Shown: in pieces, positions 1-7,044 of the stretch
Layout of the letters: each line of letters opens with the position of its first letter
Position numbering within the stretch: position 1 is the first letter of the stretch
NCBI GenBank assembly: GCA_937891725.1
Contig: CALAHL010000037.1
Location: 1 to 12,277 of the forward strand
Origin: an uncultured Rhodospirillaceae bacterium
GTDB taxonomy: Bacteria; Pseudomonadota; Alphaproteobacteria; Thalassobaculales; Thalassobaculaceae
Reading direction: 5' to 3'
Length of the DNA stretch: 12,277 bases
The notes under the pieces: model-generated
The model's input: only the letters and a program-made list of their open reading frames with translations
The model's database searches: none
What the model was told of the DNA's origin: nothing
Made by a program: the position numbers and the translations under genes

Positions 1-2172
1 GATTCCGACGGCAACCGCCTGGGCCGCCCCTTCACCAGCTACGACACCTCGTTTCTGGACGCCTACGCGCATCCGAAAGCGGGGGAGCGTCCAACCTGGG
101 ACACGGTTTCGATGATGCCGTCCGAGACCTATGACGACGTCCATATGCCGGCGGGCCACCCGGATGTGAAGGGCGAGTTCCTGCCATCCGCACAATGCCT
201 GGGCTGTCACGATGCCGGCAGCACCGGCTTGCATTTCGACATGACCAAGCCGGACGGGAAAAGCGGCAAACTGTGGAATCTCTCGCCCTATGCGACCTGG
301 CGCACCTCTCCGATGGGCCTGGCCGGGCGGGACCCGATCTTCTTCGCCCAGCTGGCGAGCGAGACCCAAACCTTCCATCCGGGCAAAAAGGAACTGGTGC
401 AGAACACCTGTCTTGGCTGCCACGGCATCCTGGGGCAGCGCCAGTACGGGATCGACACGGCCCAGAGCCGTCCGCCCAAGAAAGGCGGAGGCGCGGATTG
501 CGGGGTATTCACCCGAGAGATGGTGAACGCGGTGCCCTACCCCGCCGGAAACCCGGATGCCGAGCACGCCGACTACGGCGCTTTGGCGCGGGACGGAATT
601 TCCTGCATGGCCTGCCACCGCATGGTGTTGGGCGAGGACGCCTCCAAGCTGGTCGCGGACGAGCCGCAGAATGCCTGTGTCGAGGAACGGCAGGCTCTGC
701 TGAATCCGGACAACACGGGCTTCGGCAAGACCTTCACCGGCTCCTTCCTGGTCAGTAATCCGGGCGAGCTCTATGGACCGTTCCAGGACCCCCGCCAGGC
801 ACCAATGCAAACCGCCCTCGGCATTACGCCGAAGCACAACAGCACCCTTGTCCAATCGGAGATCTGCGGGACCTGCCACACCGTCCATTTGCCGGTGCTG
901 CGTAACGGCGAATTCGTCGGCAAGATTTACGAACAACTGACCTATCCGGAATGGGCGTTCAGTGCTTACCGCACCGGCACATCGCCGGACGGCGACCTCC
1001 CGGGGGGACCGGGCGACCGCGCCCAGAGTTGCCAGCAATGCCACATGCCGTCCACCGAACCGGACGGCTCGCCGACCAAGTCCAAGATCGCCAGCATCCA
1101 GGAATACTCAAACTTTCCGCAGGCCGAGTTCACCAAAGCCCCGCACGAGATCGACCTTCCGGTCCGCGAGGGCTATGCGCGGCACACTCTGGTCGGCTTG
1201 AACATCTTCCTGACTAAGATGGCCCAACAGTTCCCCGACGTGTTGGGGATCAGAACCCAGGATCCGATGATGGGCTCCAAGGGGATCGACCCCCTGCTGT
1301 ATACCGAGCAGCAGATGCTGGACCAGGCGGCGCACGCGACCGCGACGATCTCGGTCAGCGGTCTGGAGATGCTGGACGGCGGGCTAAAGGCGACGGTCAC
1401 CGTCAAAAATCTGGCTGGACACAAATTCCCCTCCGGTGTCGGGTTCCGCCGCGCCTTCCTGACCTTCGAGGTTCTGGATCCGCTGGGCGATGTGGTATGG
1501 GCCTCCGGCCGCACCGATGCTGCCGGACGTCTCCTGGACGCTTCAGGCGAACTTCTGCCGGGTGAACAATGGTGGAAACCCGACTGCAGCGCCCGGATCG
1601 AACCTGAGAAGCGTCTCCATCAGCCGCACTACCAGACCATCACGGCGCAAAACCAAGCCCAGATCTATCAGGAACTGGTCAGCACGCCATCGGCAACCGG
1701 ACCGGCGCAGTGCGGTCATGCAGCCAAGCCGGAAGGCCAATTGACCACCTCCTTCCTGTCGATCTGTGCCGAGGTCAAGGACAACCGTTTGCTGCCGGAC
1801 GGTTATCTGCCGCTCGACAAACGGATCGAGATCGCGGCGGCGCTGGGTGCCGGCAAGGATATGGCGGAGGATGCGGGATCGACGGCGGTCGAAGAGGATC
1901 CGGACTACCGGCCAGGCGGTCCCGGGAGCGACAGCCTTACCTACCAAGTCGATCTGTCGGAGATCGCGGGCCAGATCGCAGGCGTGCGGGCCCGGCTGTT
2001 TTATCAGGCCACTCCGCCGTTCTACCTCCAGGACCGATTCTGCACGGCCAAGGGCGAAGACCGGGATCGGCTGTACTTCCTGGGCGGTCACCTGGACCTG
2101 ACCGGCACACAGGCAGATGGCTGGAAGTTCCAGATCGCGGATACAGGAACGGTTCGGTTGCCCAATCCGTGA
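1..2172 (+). CDS. Multiheme c-type cytochrome, 5' end cut by the window
   Basis: The frame is open from base 1 to a TGA at 2170-2172, giving 723 visible residues with the N-terminus (and any signal peptide) missing. Five CxxCH heme-binding motifs are visible at residues 66-70 (CLGCH), 137-141 (CLGCH), 202-206 (CMACH), 289-293 (CGTCH) and 344-348 (CQQCHMP). The stretch from about residue 300, with YEQLTYPEWAFSAYRTG leading to CQQCHMP, resembles the cytochrome c554/c-prime-like multiheme families. The C-terminal half has no CxxCH; around residue 473 it carries GHKFPSG followed by a beta-rich stretch, which looks like the Ig-like domain often appended to such cytochromes. Six lone cysteines could form disulfides. 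It is presumably periplasmic or extracytoplasmic and involved in electron transfer; the substrate or partner cannot be read from the sequence. More hemes may lie upstream. An internal ATG at 112 is unlikely to be the start because homologous-looking sequence precedes it. I am sure of the cytochrome class, not of its role. Confidence 0.88.
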   Translation, partial: DSDGNRLGRPFTSYDTSFLDAYAHPKAGERPTWDTVSMMPSETYDDVHMPAGHPDVKGEFLPSAQCLGCHDAGSTGLHFDMTKPDGKSGKLWNLSPYATWRTSPMGLAGRDPIFFAQLASETQTFHPGKKELVQNTCLGCHGILGQRQYGIDTAQSRPPKKGGGADCGVFTREMVNAVPYPAGNPDAEHADYGALARDGISCMACHRMVLGEDASKLVADEPQNACVEERQALLNPDNTGFGKTFTGSFLVSNPGELYGPFQDPRQAPMQTALGITPKHNSTLVQSEICGTCHTVHLPVLRNGEFVGKIYEQLTYPEWAFSAYRTGTSPDGDLPGGPGDRAQSCQQCHMPSTEPDGSPTKSKIASIQEYSNFPQAEFTKAPHEIDLPVREGYARHTLVGLNIFLTKMAQQFPDVLGIRTQDPMMGSKGIDPLLYTEQQMLDQAAHATATISVSGLEMLDGGLKATVTVKNLAGHKFPSGVGFRRAFLTFEVLDPLGDVVWASGRTDAAGRLLDASGELLPGEQWWKPDCSARIEPEKRLHQPHYQTITAQNQAQIYQELVSTPSATGPAQCGHAAKPEGQLTTSFLSICAEVKDNRLLPDGYLPLDKRIEIAAALGAGKDMAEDAGSTAVEEDPDYRPGGPGSDSLTYQVDLSEIAGQIAGVRARLFYQATPPFYLQDRFCTAKGEDRDRLYFLGGHLDLTGTQADGWKFQIADTGTVRLPNP

Positions 2173-2175
2173 CTT

Positions 2176-2787
2176 TCAGGTGGCAATCACCCGGTCGACA
2201 AAACTTCTGTCGACCCCGTGGCCGAGATCGATAAGATCCCGTGCGAGGACATTCGCTCCCAGGAGCATGCGGTCGGTCGGCAGCATTGACGGTTCACGGC
2301 TGGCCTCGCAATCCGCGAACAGAATGAAGCCGTCCACATCCGGGTCGTCGGAGCCCAGCGGCACCGCAAGAGCTTCGACCATCCGAACACGACCGTCCGA
2401 GTACTGCTGCGCGATGTCGGCCCGAAACGACGAGGGTATGTCGATCACCATATGCATGGCTTGGCTGGCGTGCGCGAACCGATCTTTGGGCACGAAATCG
2501 TAATAGTTCTTGCCCTTCGGGTTCATGCCGATCCTGCTAATCATATCGTCCCCGGCCAACCGGTAGATGCACTGATCCGGTTTTCTGATGGCCGTAAGGA
2601 CAAGATGCGGAATCGCGGGAACGAACCGGCTGATATCAAGCCCATTCTTTTCCGGAATGGCGCCACCGCCCTCCGCCATCAACGCAGCATACCCTTCGGC
2701 AAGCGCGCGGCATCCCTCCGTGCGAAAGCGGGGCAAAGCTTCGGCAATCGATCCGAAGAAACTCGGCCCTCGCGTCGTCCACTTCAT
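2176..2787 (-). CDS. PAS_5-type single-domain protein
   Basis: This gene encodes 203 residues from the ATG at 2787-2785. A GGGGG stretch 8 nt upstream is only a weak Shine-Dalgarno. The frame also extends to a TTG at 2850, adding 21 residues rich in Arg and Lys; I prefer the ATG because the extension looks non-coding. The central stretch (about residues 50-160: IPHLVLTAIRKPDQ, YRLAGDDMISRIGMNPKGKNYYDFVP, then FADCEASRE) matches my knowledge of the alphaproteobacterial PAS_5 family (PF07310), small cytosolic proteins with a PAS fold and no attached output domain. No transmembrane segment or catalytic domain is seen. It lies 109 bp downstream of rarA on the same strand and may be the last gene of that operon or have its own promoter; I see no convincing one. 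Its stop lies 3 bp from that of the converging cytochrome gene. Ligand and function are unknown. Confidence 0.8.
   Translation of the reverse strand: MKWTTRGPSFFGSIAEALPRFRTEGCRALAEGYAALMAEGGGAIPEKNGLDISRFVPAIPHLVLTAIRKPDQCIYRLAGDDMISRIGMNPKGKNYYDFVPKDRFAHASQAMHMVIDIPSSFRADIAQQYSDGRVRMVEALAVPLGSDDPDVDGFILFADCEASREPSMLPTDRMLLGANVLARDLIDLGHGVDRSFVDRVIAT
2193..2215. other. Inverted repeat at the junction of convergent genes
   Basis: A perfect 7-bp stem (GGTCGAC / GTCGACC) with a 9-nt loop lies inside the last codons of the PAS gene, 20 bp past the cytochrome stop codon. No T-run follows on either strand, so it is not a standard terminator. It could still act as a weak two-way end signal or simply reflect the coded VDR-x4-VDR peptide. 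Confidence 0.4.
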
Positions 2788-2896
2788 TGTGCGAGCCCCC
2801 AAACCATGCCGATACCTCGAACTCGGTCTCTTGCATGTATCGCGTTTCAAACTAACGTCTGAGCCGCAAGGCGGTTCCTCGCAGGCCGATGGCGCA

Positions 2897-4186
2897 CTAC
2901 GTCTCCCGCCGCTTCGCTCTCAGTTTGTCGAAATAGTCCGACCGCTTCTTCAAATCCCGTTCGAAACCACGCTCAACCGGCCGATAAAACCGCATCCGTT
3001 CCATATCATCGGGAAAGTAGTTCTGGCCCGAGAATCCGTCCTCGGCATCGTGGTCGTAGGCGTAGCCTTTGCCGTATCCGATCTCCTGCATAAGCTTGGT
3101 GGGCGCGTTCAGGATATGAGCCGGCGGCATCAGAGAGCCGGTCTGCTTAGCCGCGCGCGCCGCCGCTCCATGGGCCTTATAGGCCGCGTTTGATTTCGGT
3201 GCCGTCGCCAGATAGATCACCAATTGACTGACCGCCAGATCCCCCTCTGGAGAGCCGAGCCGGTCATAGGTCTCCCACGCCGCGATCGCCTGGGTGACCG
3301 CCGCGGGGTCCGCCAGGCCGATATCCTCAACGGCAAACCGGGTAAGCCGGCGCAGGATATAGGCCATGTCCTCGCCCCCGATCATCATGCGGTGCAGCCA
3401 GTAGAGTCCCGCATCCGCATCCGAGCCGCGGAGGGATTTGTGGAGCGCGCTGATCAGGTTGTAGTGCTCTTCCTTGTTCTTGTCGTAGACCGGCGCCCGG
3501 CGCTGGATACCGGCCGCGATCGCGGCACCGTCGAGCGGCGTGGTGCCCGCGATCTCGAAAACCTCCTCCACCATGTTCAGCAGATAGCGCCCATCGCCGT
3601 CGGCCATCGCGACCAGGGTGACCCGCCCCTCGTCGGTGGCGGGCAGCGGGCGGTGTTCCTCGGCCTCAGCTCGGGCGATCAAGCGCTCCAGGGCCACATC
3701 GTCCAGCCGCTTCAGCACGAACACCTGAGCGCGCGACAGGACCGCTGCGTTCAGCTCAAATGACGGATTCTCCGTCGTAGCGCCAACCAGAATGACGGTG
3801 CCGTCCTCCACGAACGGCAAGAACCCGTCTTGCTGAGCCCGGTTGAACCGGTGAATTTCATCGACGAACAGCAGGGTACCCCGGCCGTCCTTGCGTCGGG
3901 CACGGGCGGCTTCGAAGGCCTTCTTCAGATCCGCCACCCCGGAGAAAACCGCCGACAGCGCCACGAATTCCAGATCGGTCCGATCCGCCAGCAGCCGTGC
4001 GATGGTGGTCTTCCCGCAGCCCGGCGGTCCCCACAGGATCATTGAAGCCAATCGCCCCTTGGCGAGCATACGGCCGATCGGGGCGTCCGGTCCGAGCAGA
4101 TGATCCTGACCGACCACCTCCTCGATCACGGAGGGGCGCAGCCGATCGGCGAGCGGACGGGGTGCCTGTCCCTCGAACAGGCTCAC
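2897..4186 (-). CDS. rarA: Replication-associated recombination protein RarA (MgsA family AAA+ ATPase)
   Basis: This gene encodes 429 residues and resembles E. coli RarA along its length. RarA is a cytosolic clamp-loader-like AAA+ ATPase that acts at stalled replication forks with RecA and SSB. Visible motifs are the N-terminal PLADRLRP and VGQDHLLG signature, Walker A GPPGCGKTT at residues 53-61, Walker B LLFVDE at 105-110 followed by IHRFN, sensor 1 GATTEN at 135-140, and the SRA arginine-finger region near residue 152. The C-terminal half carries the MgsA-type segment (RGSDADAGLYWLHRM, SNAAYKAHGAA, IGYGKGYAYDHD, QNYFPDDM). The start is GTG at 4186, overlapping the protease TGA in a GTGA arrangement. 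That implies translational coupling; an AAGG lies about 12 nt upstream inside the protease gene. The stop is TAG at 2899-2897. The length is normal for the family and no key residue is missing. Confidence 0.97.
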   Translation of the reverse strand: MSLFEGQAPRPLADRLRPSVIEEVVGQDHLLGPDAPIGRMLAKGRLASMILWGPPGCGKTTIARLLADRTDLEFVALSAVFSGVADLKKAFEAARARRKDGRGTLLFVDEIHRFNRAQQDGFLPFVEDGTVILVGATTENPSFELNAAVLSRAQVFVLKRLDDVALERLIARAEAEEHRPLPATDEGRVTLVAMADGDGRYLLNMVEEVFEIAGTTPLDGAAIAAGIQRRAPVYDKNKEEHYNLISALHKSLRGSDADAGLYWLHRMMIGGEDMAYILRRLTRFAVEDIGLADPAAVTQAIAAWETYDRLGSPEGDLAVSQLVIYLATAPKSNAAYKAHGAAARAAKQTGSLMPPAHILNAPTKLMQEIGYGKGYAYDHDAEDGFSGQNYFPDDMERMRFYRPVERGFERDLKKRSDYFDKLRAKRRET

Positions 4187-5649
4187 TGGTCGCGGACCTT
4201 GGCGGTCAGCTGTTTGCCGTTCCGCCGGATCGCAATGTCCCAGGTCTTGATATCAACTTTGGTCACCGTCTGCAGGTCCGCCACACTGCCGACGGCGCGT
4301 CCGTTCACAGCCACGATCTGGTCCCCGCGCCGCAAGCCCAGCCGCTCAGCCGGCGACCCGCGTGCCAAAGCCAGCACGACCACACCTCTGGACATATCGT
4401 CGAAGCCTTGGTCCATCGCGAACGACGGCGACAAATTGGCAACCCGTGCACCATTGAAGGGGCTGCGGGTCCGAATATCCGTTACGTTCGGCTCCGGCCG
4501 CGTGCTCGGCGCTTCCATCGGAATGTCGAGCTGCAGTTTGTCACCGTCGCGCAGCACATCGAAGGAGACCAGGTCGCCTGGGCTGTGCGTCGCGATCCGA
4601 TAGCGCAGGGCGCCGAAATCGCCGACTTCCTTTTCGTCCACCGCCAGCACAACGTCGCCGACCTGCAATCCGGCCTGATCCGCCGGACCACCGGCGAACA
4701 CTTCCGTCACCACGGCGCCGACCGGACGGCTCAGACCAAAGCTCGCGGCCATGTCGCTGTCCACGCTCTGGGCCCGCGCGCCAAGCCACGGGCGGACGAC
4801 CTTACCGCTCTCCGCCGCGCGGACGACCGCGCGCACCATGTTGGACGGCACCGCAAACCCGATCCCGACCGAGCCTGCCGAAGGCCCTCTCGTCGATGAG
4901 AAAATGGCTGTATTCACCCCGACCAGTTTGCCGTCGATGCCGATCAGCGCCCCGCCGGAATTGCCCGGATTGATCGACGCATCGGTCTGGATGAAGAAGC
5001 TGTAGTCCCCAATTCCGACATTGGTCCGCGCCAGTGCGGACACGATGCCCATCGTCACGGTCTGCCCGACGCCGAACGGGTTGCCGATCGCCAGCACCAG
5101 ATCGCCAACCTCGAGGCTGTCGCTGTCACGCAATTCGACAAAGGGCAGCGGACCACCCGCATCGATCCGCAGGATCGCCAGATCGGTCTTGGCATCCTCA
5201 AGCAGCAGGGTCGCTTCGAGCTCCCGGCGGTCTGCCAGAACCACGGTGATCGTTTCCGCCTCTTTCACCACATGCGCATTTGTGACGATCAGCCCAGACG
5301 GATCAATGATCACGCCAGACCCAAGCGAGTTCGCCTCCCTCCGCCGTTGCGGCATTTGGGGAATCAGATCGCCGAAGAAGCGCTTGAAGAACGGATCATC
5401 GAACATCGACGCGCGCGGCGCCTGCTTCACGGTCATGCGGGTATAGACATTGACCACCGCCGGTGCTGCCTCGCGCACCAGGGGCGCAAAGCTCAAAGAG
5501 ATGTCACCACGGCTCTCGGGAACCAACCGTGTCTGGGCATCCCCCGGAGCAAGTCCGGAGATCACAAAGAGCGCACAAAATATCACCAGGAGCGCAGGAC
5601 GCACCGAAAAGCCGCTATGCGAACGTGGTGTGCAGGACGGGATTCTCAT
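4183..5649 (-). CDS. degQ: Do/DegQ-like periplasmic serine protease with two PDZ domains
   Basis: This gene encodes 488 residues. A basic N-terminus and hydrophobic run (about residues 17-34) ending near GDAQT look like a Sec signal peptide, so the protein should act in the periplasm on misfolded envelope proteins. The trypsin-like domain has its catalytic triad in place: His126 in TNAHVV, Asp156 in KTDLAIL and Ser231 in NPGNSGGA. PDZ1 spans about 284-380 (RPWLGAR, AGLQVGDVV) and PDZ2 about 395-485 (LGLRRGDQIVAVNG). The loop between the domain's first strands is short, more like DegQ than DegP, but the symbol rests on family resemblance only. The start is ATG at 5649; the sequence just upstream (CACGGA) is a poor Shine-Dalgarno. 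It is the first gene of a likely operon with rarA, which it overlaps by 4 bases. Members are often stress-induced, but I see no convincing RpoE- or RpoH-type promoter here. Confidence 0.93.
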   Translation of the reverse strand: MRIPSCTPRSHSGFSVRPALLVIFCALFVISGLAPGDAQTRLVPESRGDISLSFAPLVREAAPAVVNVYTRMTVKQAPRASMFDDPFFKRFFGDLIPQMPQRRREANSLGSGVIIDPSGLIVTNAHVVKEAETITVVLADRRELEATLLLEDAKTDLAILRIDAGGPLPFVELRDSDSLEVGDLVLAIGNPFGVGQTVTMGIVSALARTNVGIGDYSFFIQTDASINPGNSGGALIGIDGKLVGVNTAIFSSTRGPSAGSVGIGFAVPSNMVRAVVRAAESGKVVRPWLGARAQSVDSDMAASFGLSRPVGAVVTEVFAGGPADQAGLQVGDVVLAVDEKEVGDFGALRYRIATHSPGDLVSFDVLRDGDKLQLDIPMEAPSTRPEPNVTDIRTRSPFNGARVANLSPSFAMDQGFDDMSRGVVVLALARGSPAERLGLRRGDQIVAVNGRAVGSVADLQTVTKVDIKTWDIAIRRNGKQLTAKVRDQ

Positions 5650-5708
5650 CCGGTAATGTCCGTGGTCGGTTGATGTCAGGTGGCTCTGTGCTACCGTTTC
5701 AAAGATGG

Positions 5709-5730
5709 GACGTCCAGGTCACGACGTCCA
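5709..5730. repeat. 8-bp direct repeat in a divergent promoter region
   Basis: GACGTCCA occurs twice, at 5709-5716 and 5723-5730, separated by 6 bp (14-bp period), midway between the divergent protease and repeat-protein genes. The first copy lies inside the perfect palindrome GGACGTCC (5708-5715). The arrangement resembles two half-sites for a regulator, but no known operator is recognised. Confidence 0.45.
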
Positions 5731-5738
5731 CCGCAATC

Positions 5739-5764
5739 GGGGCGCGCCAGGGAATCAGCGCCCC
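5739..5764 (+). other. Small hairpin in the leader of the repeat-protein gene
   Basis: GGGGCGC (5739-5745) pairs perfectly with GCGCCCC (5758-5764) across a 12-nt loop. The hairpin ends 7 nt before the GGAG ribosome binding site of the following gene, so it could affect initiation if transcription starts upstream of it. Confidence 0.4.
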
Positions 5765-5771
5765 GAAGTTT

Positions 5772-5775
5772 GGAG
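5772..5775 (+). promoter_or_regulatory. Ribosome binding site deciding the start at 5781
   Basis: GGAG lies 5 nt before the ATG at 5781. The frame is open further upstream (an ATG at 5673, and beyond into the antisense of the protease gene), but those candidates lack a good Shine-Dalgarno and encode unlikely sequence, so 5781 is preferred. Confidence 0.65.
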
Positions 5776-5780
5776 CCCCT

Positions 5781-6944
5781 ATGTCATTGGGTTCAAGAGA
5801 TGCCTCTAAGGCCATAGCCCGTGCCGAACGCGCGGTCCTCGCGATCAGGCAGGTCGAGCAGACCTACATGGATGCGGCTGCCGAAGGGCAAACGGAGCTA
5901 CCGTCCGATGATCTCGCCTCCGCGCTCGACGCGTTCGCCGAGCTGGAAGCCCTGACAGCAATCCATCTCGAGACTGAGGATGTGGCTCGAGCCGCGGTCT
6001 GCGGAAGTGTCAGACTGGCTGCGGTCGGACGGAGCATCGGTAAATTGGATCTGGTCCGGCGCGTAAATGGTCTTTTGGCTCGCTTGGCACAACAACCTTC
6101 ACCCGACGCGGTAACCCGGCGCGCCTTTGCCGAGGCGTCGAACGATCTGATGTTGGCGGAAGCCGATGCGGATCAACTGGATGCGGCAATCGAAACTTAT
6201 TTCGGAATCGCCGCACTCTCGGACACCTACCCGACGGATTCTGATCTGACGGGCGCGCGGGCAAAGGCCGCAGCCAATCTGATTGCGCTCACCCTGGAGG
6301 CCGGCCGGGACAAAGTGGCGGATCTTGTGATGCGGGAGCTGGAAGCACTTTGCCGAACATTTCCCGCAGAAAAGCTGGTCGCGCTGCAGATGGCCCGCGG
6401 GCGTTTCAACCGTCTGGCCTGGACAGCGCGGACCGGCTCTCCCGACGCTGCCATCGCCGAACTGGAAACCCTGTTCGAGAGCGCCCTCCGATCACCGGCC
6501 GACGTCGACATGCTCGACATCACCTCCGACGCCGCGTTTGTCCTGGTGACCCGATTGGGGACCCGCCAGCATCACAAGGCTGCCCGGAAGGGCTTTGATG
6601 TCCTGTCGAAACTCGCGGCCCTGCCGGCCGCAGGAGATCCGATCATGGGGCGTCTGGCGGAGGCGGCCTTCAATCTCATCACCGATCTCTGCGAGAATGA
6701 TCGGCGCGACGAGGCTCAGCTCATATACGACGATCTGGCAGGCCTATCGGTTGCCGAAGACGACAATGCGAAGATCCGCCTCGCGCAGGCCAAAGGGGCC
6801 GCCAACCTGGCAATGACACATGAAGCGGTCGGCGACGTCGTTGCGGCGGAGTTGCTCACCGCTGACCTGAGAGCGCTGGTTCACGCCCATCCCGACGACA
6901 TGGCGATCTTCGAGATCGCGGCATTGGTTGATCAGACCAACTGA
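5781..6944 (+). CDS. Unknown helical protein built of about seven 44-residue repeats
   Basis: This gene encodes 387 residues starting MSLGSRDASK; I do not recognise a family. There is no signal peptide, membrane segment or enzyme motif, so it is probably cytosolic. From about residue 69 to 377 the sequence falls into roughly seven units of 44 residues. The best anchor is the Asn in SNDL (121), AANL (166), RFNRL (210), AFNLI (298) and AANLA (342), with equivalent positions at 77 and 254. Each unit looks like two helices, with a D/A-rich turn about 14 residues after the anchor and a Pro or Asp near the end, as in TPR-like solenoids. Such folds usually bind proteins. The gene lies alone on the plus strand, divergent from the protease gene and convergent with rplQ, where many alphaproteobacteria have no gene. 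Base composition looks like that of its neighbours. The TPR-like fold is inference; the function is unknown. Confidence 0.8.
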   Translation: MSLGSRDASKAIARAERAVLAIRQVEQTYMDAAAEGQTELPSDDLASALDAFAELEALTAIHLETEDVARAAVCGSVRLAAVGRSIGKLDLVRRVNGLLARLAQQPSPDAVTRRAFAEASNDLMLAEADADQLDAAIETYFGIAALSDTYPTDSDLTGARAKAAANLIALTLEAGRDKVADLVMRELEALCRTFPAEKLVALQMARGRFNRLAWTARTGSPDAAIAELETLFESALRSPADVDMLDITSDAAFVLVTRLGTRQHHKAARKGFDVLSKLAALPAAGDPIMGRLAEAAFNLITDLCENDRRDEAQLIYDDLAGLSVAEDDNAKIRLAQAKGAANLAMTHEAVGDVVAAELLTADLRALVHAHPDDMAIFEIAALVDQTN

Positions 6945-6987
6945 CGGTGTCGCCGAGGGGTCTCTGACGGCACTTGAAACGTGCGCC

Positions 6988-7017
6988 AAAAGAAAACGGG
7001 CGGCCTTGAGCCGCCCG
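6988..7017 (-). terminator. Rho-independent terminator of the alpha operon
   Basis: A perfect 8-bp GC-rich stem (CGGGCGGC at 6997-7004 with GCCGCCCG at 7010-7017) has a 5-nt loop. Read on the minus strand it is followed directly by TTTTCTTTT (6996-6988). It begins 27 nt past the rplQ stop codon. The plus-strand side has no T-run, so it should work mainly for the rplQ transcript. Confidence 0.9.
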
Positions 7018-7044
7018 AAATCTGCACAGTCGATAAAACGGGCT

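Noticed and set aside
195..758. A 187-codon open frame in another plus-strand frame of the cytochrome gene
   Set aside because: The real frame carries the CxxCH motifs; this one is Arg/Gly-rich and featureless.
2788..2896. Possible promoter or terminator in the rarA-PAS gap
   Set aside because: Only a 4-bp stem (CCGC-AAG-GCGG) and a lone TTGAAA without a fitting -10 box are visible.
3997..4899. A 300-codon plus-strand open frame across the rarA/protease junction
   Set aside because: It runs opposite two well-supported genes and encodes Arg/Pro-rich sequence without a recognisable motif.
5671..5696. Possible plus-strand promoter TTGATG-N16-TACCGT for the repeat-protein gene
   Set aside because: Both boxes match the consensus at only about half to two thirds of positions, which is common by chance.
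5674..5702. Possible minus-strand promoter for the protease gene (TTGAAA followed 17-18 bp later by CTGACA/TGACAT), perhaps heat-shock type
   Set aside because: The -10 match is poor to both sigma70 and RpoH patterns, so I do not call it a promoter.
5463..5780. Upstream extension of the repeat-protein gene into the protease gene
   Set aside because: The extension is antisense to the protease signal-peptide region, lacks a Shine-Dalgarno and reads as unlikely protein; the ATG at 5781 has GGAG at the right distance.
6997..7017. Use of the rplQ terminator hairpin as a terminator for the plus-strand repeat-protein gene
   Set aside because: On the plus strand the stem is followed by AAATCTGC, not a T-run, so a two-way function is not supported.
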